DNA of 6,586 nt from Paenarthrobacter nitroguajacolicus JCM 14115 (GTDB lineage: Bacteria; Actinomycetota; Actinomycetes; Actinomycetales; Micrococcaceae): NCBI GenBank assembly GCA_001313365.1, contig BBFS01000155.1:1-6586 (forward strand), written 5' to 3'. This document shows, piece by piece, positions 1 through 6,586 of this stretch. The translations under genes were made by a program, and so were the position numbers. Every line of letters starts with the position of its first letter. Position 1 is the stretch's first letter. The notes beneath the pieces are model-generated. The model was not told where the DNA came from. It made no database searches and worked only from the letters and a program-made list of their open reading frames with translations.

Positions 1-1051
1 GACGCGGCACCGCCAACGTAGCGAACGCCTGCTCGGGCTGGGATTTGGCCCAGGCGATCAAGCCGGTCATCAGTCCCGTGGCAGCGAGGACACCCAACAC
101 TGAAGAGATGAAACCAACCACGACGGCCTCCAGCATCACCGACCGCGGATCTGTGCCCGGCCGGCGCCCAAGCATCGGAGCAACGCCAACTCCCTGGTCC
201 GTTGAGCTACCAGCACTGAGAACGTATTGGCCACCACCAACGTGGAAACGAGGATGGCCACCCCCCCTGCGAAGGCTAGCAGGACAACGGTCAACTGGTC
301 CTGGCCTGCACTGAGCATGGCCACTGTGGAGGTGACTTTCTCCTGCGCCGTTTCCAGCACTGGCTCAATTGCACCCGCTGCTTCCATGCGGTGCGCAATG
401 TAGTCCTTGGCTGCGGTGACGTCTTCCCCGGGCTTGAGTGCAAACTGTAGCCCCGAGTATCCGGCGCCCGCGTCCTGGACCGCGTTCAGCACTGACTCAG
501 AACCGACCAGCTGGGCAGCCGATGACGAGAAAGGGTCATTGGTGGCCTTCGTCAGGCCCGAAATAGTCACTTTCGCGGTCTTGACGGGTCCTGACCCCCG
601 CAGCTCCAAGGTGCTGCCCACTGTGAGGCCCAAATGCCCGGCCGACTTGACGTCAATCACGGCTTCCGAGGCACCCGATGGCATGGACCCGGAGGAAAGC
701 ACTGCGCCCTCCAGGGAAGCGGGTGCCGCATTGCGCAACCGGCCGTATTGTTCACCGCCACCAGCTTCGAACGTCACGTAGGTGGAACGCTCGGGATAGC
801 TGTCCTGCACTGAGGCGCGGAAACCGCTGCGTCCACCGCTGCCTGGGTGAACGGCTCCCCCCCGTTCTTGGACGTAGCCACAACGTCGGCGTTGCGGTAC
901 GCCTCGCCGATGCTCGCGCCAGTGATGCATTGGTGCTCGCGCCCACCATCAGCGTGGCGGAGAGGAACATGACAGACAACATAACTGCAAGCCCGATGGC
1001 CACGAAACGCCGGAAATGGGTGGTCAATTGGGAAAGGGCAACACGCAACAT
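1..1051 (-). CDS. FtsX/MacB-type ABC transporter permease, 3' end cut off by window, frameshifted
   Basis: Membrane subunit of a LolCE/MacB-like ABC exporter, partner of the ATPase just upstream. It starts at ATG 1051-1049, three bases after the ATPase stop. An N-terminal membrane segment (about residues 14-38, around [19 protein letters not shown]) is followed by a long extracytoplasmic MacB core-like region (about 930-330). A second membrane segment follows (about 300-215, [19 protein letters not shown]), then the FtsX-typical [13 protein letters not shown] loop and a third segment (about 130-50). The gene runs off base 1. Three single-base losses break the frame: near 920 (restoring a base gives [11 protein letters not shown]), near 830 (VDASGFRASV) and near 145 ([11 protein letters not shown]). 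C runs at 857-863 and 261-267 each appear to add one Gly codon. Family assignment is firm. Substrate is unknown: peptide, lipoprotein or drug export are all possible for this family. Confidence 0.9.
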
Positions 1052-1054
1052 GCT

Positions 1055-1856
1055 CTAGGCCCCCCCAGCTTGCCGAGGGCAGCCAGCACAGAATCGGCAG
1101 TGGGATCGTGGATCTCACCCACCAGCCTCCATCACTCATCAGCACCACGCGGTCCGCGTAGCTCGCCGCCACGGGATCATGGGTGACCATGATGATGGTT
1201 TGCCCCCATCTCCTGCTGCTCCTGCGCAGCAACGCCAGGACTTCCCCCCCGCCCGCCCGTGAGTCCAGGTTTCCAGTGGGTTCGTCGCCGAAGGCGACGT
1301 CGGGACGCGTCAGCAACGCCCGGGCAACCGCCACGCGCTGCTGTTGGCCACCCGAGAGCTCATGGGGGCCGGTGCTTCAAACGGTCCTTGAGCCCAGCGT
1401 TGTGACAACGGTATCCAGCCACCCGGCGTCGGCGGTGGTTCCCGCCAAGGCGAGCGGAAGCGTGATGTTCTGTTCGGCGGTCAAGGTGGGCACCAGGTTG
1501 AACGCCTGGAAAACGAAGCCGATCCGCTCGCGGCGCAAAGCGGTGAGCTGACGGTCATTGAGCCCCCCCGTCAATTCGGTGCCGCCCAACAAGATCCGCC
1601 CGGAATCGGCCGTGTCCAAGCCGGCAAGGCAATGCATCAAGGTGGACTTGCCGGAACCGGACGGTCCCATGATGGCAGTGAACTTTCCGGCATCGAAGCT
1701 CACGGACACTTTGTTCAAGGCAGTGACGGTGGTGTCAGCACGGCCGTAGCTCTTGGTCAGCTCATGCGCCTCCACGGCGGGACGAGCCTGGGTGTCTTCC
1801 GGGCCTGCGGGCCGATCGGTTCCTGACGAGTGGGGGAGAGGCGTGAATGTTGTCAT
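1055..1856 (-). CDS. ABC transporter ATP-binding protein, LolD/MacB type, frameshifted
   Basis: Cytoplasmic ATPase that powers the neighbouring FtsX-type permease. From ATG 1856: Walker A GPSGSGKS at residues 64-71, Q-loop [11 protein letters not shown] near 115-125, signature LSGGQQQR (about 1357-1334), Walker B with [11 protein letters not shown], and H-loop [15 protein letters not shown]. The [12 protein letters not shown] and DEPTGNLDS wording is typical of the LolD/MacB subfamily. Four breaks: a lost base near 1392 and a gained base in the G5 run 1364-1368 cancel each other, so only about 10 codons including the start of the HELSGG stretch are misread. A lost base near 1128 and a net +2 in the C7 run 1060-1066 hide the true C-terminus, which reconstructs to ...AALGKLGA and TAG at 1057-1055. 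C7 runs at 1563-1569 and 1244-1250 each add a Gly codon. The C-terminal end is the least certain part. Confidence 0.93.
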
Positions 1857-1944
1857 GGTTCCACGCTATGTTTCCGGCCAGCCCTGCCGGATCGGGCCGC
1901 AGGCCCATTATCAGGGAGGCTTGCTCATACCCTGGTCTGAGTTG
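1857..1944 (-). promoter_or_regulatory. Possible internal promoter and operator upstream of the ABC transporter genes
   Basis: This 88-base gap separates regulator and ATPase, whereas both other junctions in the set are 3 bases. On the minus strand it holds a -10-like GATAAT (1912-1907; 5 of 6 match to TATAAT), about 50 bases ahead of the ATPase ATG. Just upstream of it, overlapping by one base, is a short dyad, CAGGG (1912-1916) and CCCTG (1930-1934), where an activator site would be expected. No good -35 box is visible. A weaker stem, CCGGC (1874-1878) with GCCGG (1886-1890), lies in the would-be leader. The ATPase start has no strong Shine-Dalgarno. Regulation by the adjacent response regulator is inference. 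Confidence 0.3.
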
Positions 1945-2665
1945 CTAGGTACCCGGGGGGGCTACAACGCCGGTCTCATAGGCGATGACCACTACTTGAA
2001 CGCGGTCCCGTGCGCCAAGCTTCGCCAGGATGTGCCCCACGTGGGTCTTGACCGTAGCCTCGGACAAGAACAGCCCCCCCGCCGCGATTTCCGGGTTTGA
2101 TTGTCCCTGCGCGATCAGCTGGAAAACCTCGCGCTCGCGGGCTGTGAGGCGCTCGACGGCGGCAGCATGTTCAGTCTGCTCCGGTGTCTGCGTCCTCAGG
2201 AGTGGCGCCACGTGGTCAAGCAGGCGTCGGGTTGTGGAGGGGGGGCAATCACGGCGTCCCCGCGGTAGACAGTGCGGATGGCCTCCAGCAGTTCCTCCGG
2301 CGGCGCATCCTTCAGGAGGAATCCGCTGGCGCCGGCCTGAATGGCTGCAAGGGCGTACTCGTCAAGGTCAAAGGTGGTGAGGACCACAATTTTGACATCG
2401 GCCCGCTGCGAACCGACGGGCTGTGCCGCTGCCTGTTCCAGGATGCGACGGGTCGCTTCAATCCCGTCCATACCAGGCATTCGAACATCCATCAGGACCA
2501 CGTCGCAGCGGTGGCGCTCAGGGCTTGGACCGCCTCGATCCCGTTGCCGGCCTCAGCAACTACTTCAAGGTCCGGCTGCGAATTGATGAGCATGCCAAAA
2601 CCCGATCGGACCAACTGCTGGTCATCAACGAGGGCCACCCGGATGGGTGCGGAAACTTCAGGCAT
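1945..2665 (-). CDS. NarL/LuxR-family response regulator, frameshifted
   Basis: DNA-binding response regulator, presumed phosphorylation target of the kinase encoded just upstream. It starts at ATG 2665-2663, three bases past the kinase stop, with GGAGG eight bases ahead. The receiver domain opens with [16 protein letters not shown] (acidic pair Asp14-Asp15), has the phospho-acceptor Asp near residue 60 in [13 protein letters not shown], and a [16 protein letters not shown] segment with the conserved Lys. A LuxR-type helix-turn-helix follows (about 2155-1965: [20 protein letters not shown], then [20 protein letters not shown]). Two breaks: a lost base near 2510, just before the phospho-acceptor motif ([11 protein letters not shown] on repair), and a net +2 in the G7 run 2239-2245 between receiver and linker. 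Runs at 2074-2080 and 1955-1961 each add one residue (IAAGGLFL for IAAGLFL; APPGT for APGT). Reads as full length once repaired. Confidence 0.93.
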
Positions 2666-2668
2666 GGA

Positions 2669-3861
2669 TCAGGCCTCCGAATACGGGATAAATGCGGACA
2701 CACGGAAACCGCCGCCCTGTTCAGGTCCCGCGGTCAAGGAACCATCGTAGAGGGAGACACGCTCACCCATTCCCAACAGTCCGTTACCGCCCCCCCTGCC
2801 GAGGGCGGATCAGCAGCGGCGCCCCCCCGGCCGTCGTCGATGATGTCCAGTTGCAGGCCGCGGCCCTGCCACGTCAGGGTGACACTCGCCGTCGCCTTCG
2901 GTCCTGCGTGTTTCATCACGTTGGTCAAGGCTTCCTGGATGATTCGATAAGCCGTGAGTTCCGCCCCGGCTGGTAGGGCCCTGCGGGGGGGTACACCGGT
3001 TTGCTCGAACGCCACCTGCAGTGTTGCGGCGCGGAAGCCGAGGAGGAGTTCGTCAAGATCGGAAAGCCGGGGTTGAGGGCGGGTAGGGGAGTCGTCGTCG
3101 GAGCGGAGTACGCCCAGCAGTCTTCGCATCTCGCCCAGCGAATCCCGGCCGTGGCCGCAATAGTGGCCAGTGCCTCGGTCGCGAGTTCAGGTTTCGCGGC
3201 GGCAGCGTATCGGGCTCCGTCGGCCTGGGTGATGATGACGGACAGCGAGTGCGCCACGATGTCGTGCATTTCCCGGGCAATGTGGGAACGTTCGTCGGCG
3301 GCAGCCAGCTTGCGCTCCTGCATCTGCTCCACTTCAAGCCTCCGCGTGCGATCCTCAAGAGCCTGAAGCTGTAACCGGCGTACGCGCGTGAGGTCGCCCA
3401 ATGTCCAGCTCACCAGCACCAGCATCCATATCAGCACGGTATAAAGCGCACCGATGGTGAGACCCAGGATGCCGGACTCCGCTGTGGTTGAAAAGAGCCG
3501 GGTAGTGAGCATGACTCCACCCAACAGTCCGGCCAGAAGAACCGTCCGGCTCGCCCACGCGGGCCCATAAGCCGCCGTAGCGTAGATGACCAGCGGGACG
3601 GCGATTTGGCCAGCTACGGGTTCGACGCCCGCTGCCCACTGGATGAGACACACCAGGATGACGACGCCGGCCGCCACGGCCGGGCGGGTGCGTCGCCATG
3701 CGAGGGGGCAGCAGGAGGCTGCAGGACAAGAGGAACAGCCAAGGGCGGTCCGCGACCAGATATACGGGACCGAAGAGGAGGATAAGGAGGCACGTGGCCG
3801 TCATATCAACTTTGAAGCGGTTGATCCGGAACCATTCGTATATCTCGTGCCTTCTATCCAC
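2669..3861 (-). CDS. NarL-family (HisKA_3) sensor histidine kinase, frameshifted
   Basis: Membrane sensor kinase that autophosphorylates on His and passes phosphate to the adjacent regulator. The chosen start is GTG 3861-3859, the first start codon after an in-frame TAG (3873-3871). The N-terminus has about five or six hydrophobic segments (for example CLLILLFGPVYLVA and YTVLIWMLVLVSWTL), then an Arg/Glu-rich linker. The HisKA_3 box is SHIAREMHDIVAHSLSV, with the His codon at 3266-3264 (about residue 199). The HATPase domain has an N box (YRIIQEALTNVMKHAG) and a G box (DIIDDGRG, then GNGLLGMGERV on repair), and the protein ends ...SAFIPYSEA. Breaks: gained base in the G5 run 3704-3708 (repair gives LLLPLAWRRTRPAV), lost base near 3150 (ATGRDSLGEMRRLLG), net +2 in the C7 run 2790-2796. 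Runs at 2985-2991 and 2822-2828 each add one residue. Repaired length is about 395 residues, usual for the family. No extracellular sensor domain is seen, so it probably senses through the membrane part. Confidence 0.93.
2674..2678 (-). promoter_or_regulatory. Shine-Dalgarno of the response regulator inside the kinase gene
   Basis: GGAGG on the minus strand lies within the last kinase codons, eight bases before ATG 2665. It fixes the regulator start and suggests translational coupling to the kinase, whose TGA (2671-2669) sits between the two. Confidence 0.7.
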
Positions 3862-3867
3862 GATACG

Positions 3868-3873
3868 ACTCTA
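3868..3873 (-). promoter_or_regulatory. Candidate -10 box of the kinase gene, leaderless arrangement
   Basis: TAGAGT on the minus strand fits TANNNT and ends six bases before the GTG start at 3861, so transcription would begin at or next to the start codon. No Shine-Dalgarno precedes that GTG and no clear -35 box is seen. Leaderless mRNAs are common in actinobacteria. Confidence 0.35.
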
Positions 3874-3961
3874 TGTGCACGCGACCGGCCCGGGCATCAT
3901 GCCGTGGTCTGAGTCTTACCCAAGTCCCGGGCACGGCCAGTGTTCGAAGAGTGAGACGATT

Positions 3962-3992
3962 TTGACCAGCATGTGGATCGCTTGGCTAGATA
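3962..3992 (+). promoter_or_regulatory. Candidate leuB promoter
   Basis: TTGACC (3962-3967) is a good -35 match. TAGATA (3987-3992) is a weak -10 candidate 19 bases downstream, leaving five bases before ATG 3998. No Shine-Dalgarno is present before leuB, which fits a leaderless transcript. The spacing is longer than ideal, so this is tentative. The rest of the intergenic region (3874-3961) shows only an 8-base direct repeat, CCCGGGCA at 3889-3896 and 3926-3933, of unknown meaning. Confidence 0.35.
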
Positions 3993-3997
3993 GAGCT

Positions 3998-5088
3998 ATG
4001 AGTGCAACGTCCATCAATCTCGCTGTCATCCCTGGCGACGGCATTGGCCCTGAGGTCATCGCCGAAGCGTCAAGGTCCTCGAAAAGGCTGTCGCCGCCGA
4101 AGGCGTGGCCCTCGAGCTGACCAACTACAAGCTTGGCGCCCAGCACTGGCTTGAGACTGGCGAGACCCTCCCGGACGAGGTCCTGGAAGACCTGCGCACG
4201 CGTGACGCCATCCTCTTCGGGGGGGCAGTGGGCGCAGCCCCGGGGGGGGATACCCGCATCCCTTCCGGCATTATCGAACGCGAGATGCTGCTCAAGCTCC
4301 GCTTCAGCCTGGACCACTACGTGAACCTGCGCCCGTCCCGCTTGTACGGCACCGTCGGCAGCCCCCCCCTGGCGAACCCCCCCGGCACCATCGATTTCAT
4401 CGTCGTCCGCGAAGGTACTGAAGGTCCCTATGTGGGCAATGGTGGCACCCTGCGCGGCGGAACACCCCCCCACGAAGTGGCCACGGAAGTTTCCCTCAAC
4501 ACAGCTCACGGTGTGGAGCGGGTCGTCCGCGATGCCTTCCGCCGCGCCAACGAGCGTCCGCGCAAGCACGTCACGCTCGTCCACAAGCACAATGTGCTGG
4601 TCTTCGCCGGGCACTTGTGGAAGCGCACGGTCGAGGCTGTGGCGCTGGAATTCCCCCCCGAGGTCACCCACGACTACCTGCACATTGACGCCGCCACCAT
4701 CTTCATGGTGACCGACCCCCCCTCCCGTTTCGATGTCATCGTCACCGACAACCTGTTCGGCGACATCCTCACCGACCTCGCCGCTGCCATCACCGGCGGC
4801 ATCGGCCTGGCGGCATCGGGCAACATCAACATGGACCGCACCGCACCGTCCATGTTCGAGCCCGTCCACGGCTCAGCCCCGGACATCGCCGGACAGCAGA
4901 AAGCCGATCCCACCGCGGCCATCCTCTCCGCAGTGCTCCTCCTGGACCACCTTGGCTACACCACGGCGGCCCGCAAGATCGAAGCGGCAGTAGTCGCCGA
5001 CGTCGAAACCCGCACCGGCGAGCCGCGCAGCACGGCTGCTATTGGCGATGCATTGCGGCCGCACTTTAGGCCCATTTCTCAGGCGTAA
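3998..5088 (+). CDS. leuB: 3-isopropylmalate dehydrogenase, one frameshift
   Basis: Cytoplasmic NAD-dependent enzyme of leucine synthesis that oxidises and decarboxylates 3-isopropylmalate to 4-methyl-2-oxopentanoate. From ATG 3998: [19 protein letters not shown], then one lost base near 4069. Restoring it gives [19 protein letters not shown], and the frame is open to TAA 5086-5088. Family marks: [31 protein letters not shown], the metal-site [13 protein letters not shown] (4741-4779) and the NAD-site [13 protein letters not shown] (4855-4893). Seven G7/G8/C7/C8 runs (4219-4225, 4242-4249, 4362-4369, 4377-4383, 4465-4471, 4653-4659, 4716-4722) each add one Gly or Pro to otherwise standard motifs, for example LFGGAVG for LFGAVG and DPPSRFD for DPSRFD. 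Without them the protein is about 356 residues, close to usual. Isocitrate or tartrate dehydrogenase relatives are less likely given the LeuB-type motifs and the neighbouring ilvE. Confidence 0.95.
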
Positions 5089-5192
5089 GCTTGTGTTGAA
5101 TTATTTACCTGCTTCCCTGGTCCATCGCTGAATCACACCCTTTTTTGGGGGGGCCCGGTTCGCCCTGCCAGGTAGCTGACTGTGGAGGAAAC
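5089..5192 (+). other. leuB-ilvE intergenic region with a T6-G7 block
   Basis: The 104-base gap contains six T (5141-5146) directly followed by seven G (5147-5153), then CCCGG. I see no stable hairpin ahead of the T run, no leader peptide rich in Leu/Ile/Val codons and no clear promoter hexamers. The gap is wide enough for a separate ilvE promoter, but read-through from leuB is equally possible. The G7 run may be inflated like those in the genes. Confidence 0.4.
5184..5188 (+). promoter_or_regulatory. Shine-Dalgarno of ilvE
   Basis: GGAGG sits four bases ahead of ATG 5193 (GGAGGAAACATG). It decides the ilvE start in favour of 5193 over the internal ATG at 5209, which lies in the shifted frame. 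Confidence 0.75.
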
Positions 5193-6308
5193 ATGACTCA
5201 GACTGCCCATGGCGTCGACTTCAGCCAGCAGCTTTCGGATACCCCCGAAGTCTGCTGAGGAGCGTGCAGCCGTCCTGGCGAACCCAGGCTTCGGCGACTA
5301 CTTCACCGACCACACCGCCGTCGTCGACTACAAGGTTGACGCCGACGGAAATGGCGGTTGGCAGAATGCCCGGATCGAGCCTTACGGACCCATCTCCCTG
5401 GACCCCTCGGCTGCGGTTCTGCACTACGGCCAGGAAATCTTCGAAGGCCTGAAGGCATACCGCCACGCTGACGGCTCCGTTTGGACTTTCCGGCCCGAAG
5501 CCAACGCCGCGCGCTTGAACAAGTCCGCGCGTCGCCTCGCCCTCCCGGAGCTGCCCGAGGAGTACTTCCTCGGCGCCATCCGCGAACTCGTCCAGGCTGA
5601 CAAGGAATGGGTTCCTTCCGGCGACGGTGAAGCCTTTACCTGCGTCCGTTCATGATCGCCACGGAGGCGTTCCTTGGTGTTCGTGCCGCCCGCGAAGTGT
5701 CCTTCCGCGTCATCGCCTCTCCTGCCGGCAACTACTTCGGCGGCGAGCTCAAGCCCGTCTCTATTTGGATCTCCCGCGAATATGCCCGTGCCGGCCGCGG
5801 CGGAACCGGTGCTGCCAAGTGCGGAGGCAACTACGCAGCTTCCCTGATCGCGCAGCAGGAAGCCGAAGCGAACGGCTGCAAGCAGGTGCTTTTCCTGGAC
5901 CACTTCAACGACGACGCCGTGGAAGAACTCGGCGGCATGAACGTGTTCTTCGTCATGAAGGACGGCTCCCTGGTCACTCCGGCCCTTAGCGGCACCATCC
6001 TTGAAGGTGTCACCCGCATGTCCGTTATCCAGGTGGCCAAGGACATGGGCCGTGAAGTCACCGAGCGCAAGATCACCCTGGACGAGTGGCGCGACGGCGT
6101 GGCCTCAGGTGAGATCACCGAAGTCTTCGCTTGTGGCACGGCAGCTGTGATCACGCCGATCGGTGTGCTCAAGGACGCCACCGAATTCATCGGCTCCGAG
6201 GACGCGAAGGCCGGGGGGGAAACCACTATGGCCATCCGCCAGCAGCTCCTGGGCATCCAAACCGGAACCGTCGAGGACACCCACGGCTGGCTGACCCGCC
6301 TGGTCTAG
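5193..6308 (+). CDS. ilvE: Branched-chain amino acid aminotransferase, two compensating frameshifts
   Basis: PLP enzyme (fold type IV) that carries out the final transamination to leucine, isoleucine and valine with glutamate as amino donor, so it acts downstream of LeuB. It begins [19 protein letters not shown] and ends ...[14 protein letters not shown] at TAG 6306-6308, about 370 residues, the length of the long actinobacterial/mitochondrial-type enzymes. The PLP lysine is in [14 protein letters not shown] (codon 5817-5819, about residue 209). Other family marks are [42 protein letters not shown] and [17 protein letters not shown] gained C in the run 5242-5246 shifts the frame after about 17 residues, and a lost base near 5634 (GEALYLRPFM on repair) restores it, so the shifted part spans about 130 codons. 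The G7 run 6213-6219 probably adds one Gly (AGGETTMA for AGETTMA). Confidence 0.95.
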
Positions 6309-6321
6309 GTTTTCGGCTCAA

Positions 6322-6381
6322 CAGAACGCACGACGGCGGCCCTTCCACTTGGCAACAAGCGGAACGGCCGCCGTTCTGCTT
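6322..6381 (+). terminator. Terminator-like hairpin after ilvE, with an alternative pairing
   Basis: The strongest hairpin pairs 6357-6367 (AAGCGGAACGG) with 6371-6381 (CCGTTCTGCTT): eleven pairs including one G-U, loop of three bases, beginning 49 bases after the ilvE stop. Upstream, ACGGCGGCC (6333-6341) could instead pair with GGCCGCCGT (6366-6374), and CAGAACG (6322-6328) matches CGTTCTG (6372-6378). No T tract follows, as is frequent in high-GC actinobacteria. It most likely ends the leuB-ilvE transcript. Confidence 0.55.
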
Positions 6382-6386
6382 CCCCC

Positions 6387-6479
6387 GACGCTCTATCAGC
6401 TCCCTCGGGTTTGGGGGGGCGGACGCTCTTTCAGCTCCCTCGGGTTTGGGGGGGCGGACGCTCTTTCAGCTCCCTCGGG
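6387..6479 (+). repeat. 35-base tandem repeat, about 2.7 copies
   Basis: Units start with GACGCTCT at 6387, 6422 and 6457. The first two are complete (6387-6421, 6422-6456) and differ at one base (A at 6395, T in the other copies). The third matches for 23 bases (to 6479) and then diverges. Each complete unit carries TCAGCTCCCTCGGGTTT followed by a G7 run (6413-6419, 6448-6454), which may be inflated like others in the window. No coding sense is visible. Function unknown. Confidence 0.85.
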
Positions 6480-6529
6480 AGGCTTTGGATTGGCGACGGC
6501 GGCACCTTGGTGAGGCGACGGCGTCGGGC

Positions 6530-6586
6530 GTTGGTGGGAAGGGTTAGGGATGTGCGAGAGGGTTGGTGGGAAGGGTTAGGGATGTG
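6530..6586 (+). repeat. 25-base direct repeat reaching the window edge
   Basis: Two identical 25-base copies (6530-6554 and 6562-6586), beginning GTTGGTGGGAAG and ending AGGGATGTG, are separated by seven bases (period 32). The second copy ends exactly at the last base, so more copies may follow. Between this and the 35-base repeat (6480-6529) I see only GC-rich sequence with a repeated GGCGACGGCG (6492-6501, 6514-6523) and no gene. Confidence 0.75.

Noticed and set aside
2184..2976. Several plus-strand open frames across the regulator and kinase genes
   Set aside because: The minus strand there encodes conserved receiver, helix-turn-helix and HATPase motifs. The plus frames show no recognisable protein.
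4219..4722. Poly-G/C runs as phase-variation switches, as in Campylobacter
   Set aside because: Contingency runs usually occur singly in surface genes. Here they are everywhere, including seven in leuB, and mostly keep the frame.
3916..4869. Long minus-strand open frame of 317 codons opposite leuB
   Set aside because: It is the antisense shadow of a clear leuB in GC-rich DNA, with low-complexity Gly/Asp/Val composition and no family signature.
5141..5156. T6-G7 block as an intrinsic terminator of leuB
   Set aside because: No GC-rich stem precedes the T run on the plus strand, and only three C bases flank it.
5424..6280. Minus-strand open frames opposite ilvE
   Set aside because: Antisense shadows of a well-recognised aminotransferase, with no plausible start signal or domain.
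1..6308. Calling the six genes pseudogenes
   Set aside because: All domains and catalytic residues are intact on both sides of every break, and the error pattern is uniform across unrelated genes. Artefact is the simpler reading, although true mutation cannot be excluded from the sequence alone.
6530..6586. CRISPR array
   Set aside because: The spacer between the 25-base copies is only seven bases, and no cas gene is present.

Overview
The window looks like chromosomal DNA of a high-GC actinobacterium, most likely an Arthrobacter or Paenarthrobacter relative (Micrococcaceae). This rests on GC-rich codon use and on how LeuB and IlvE read compared with remembered proteins of that group. No database search was run.

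Layout: two divergent blocks leave a 136-base intergenic region (3862-3997). Leftward, on the minus strand, is a four-gene set: a NarL-type sensor histidine kinase (3861-2669), its LuxR-type response regulator (2665-1945), a LolD/MacB-type ABC ATPase (1856-1055) and an FtsX/MacB-type permease (1051 to the left edge, where it is cut off). Junctions within each pair are 3 bases; an 88-base gap between regulator and ATPase may hold a second promoter. The likely logic is that the kinase senses an envelope signal and the regulator drives the transporter. The signal and the cargo are unknown.

Rightward are leuB (3998-5088, 3-isopropylmalate dehydrogenase) and ilvE (5193-6308, branched-chain aminotransferase), two steps of leucine/branched-chain amino acid synthesis 104 bases apart. 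Downstream of ilvE lie a terminator-like hairpin, a 35-base tandem repeat (about 2.7 copies) and a 25-base direct repeat touching the right edge. No gene is visible in the last 278 bases.

The dominant oddity is sequence quality or mutation. All six genes are recognisable end to end, but every one is broken by frameshifts (15 in total as I reconstruct them), and 22 G or C runs are 7 or 8 bases long with none of exactly 6. Where protein families allow a check, most long runs look like a normal run of 4 or 5 plus exactly three bases, adding one Gly or Pro codon. The remaining breaks are mostly single-base losses. I read this as a sequencing/assembly artefact over intact genes, so each gene is given as one CDS with its breaks listed. 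I found no convincing new biological system. The best biological leads are the kinase-regulator-transporter module, the apparently leaderless divergent starts, and the downstream repeats.
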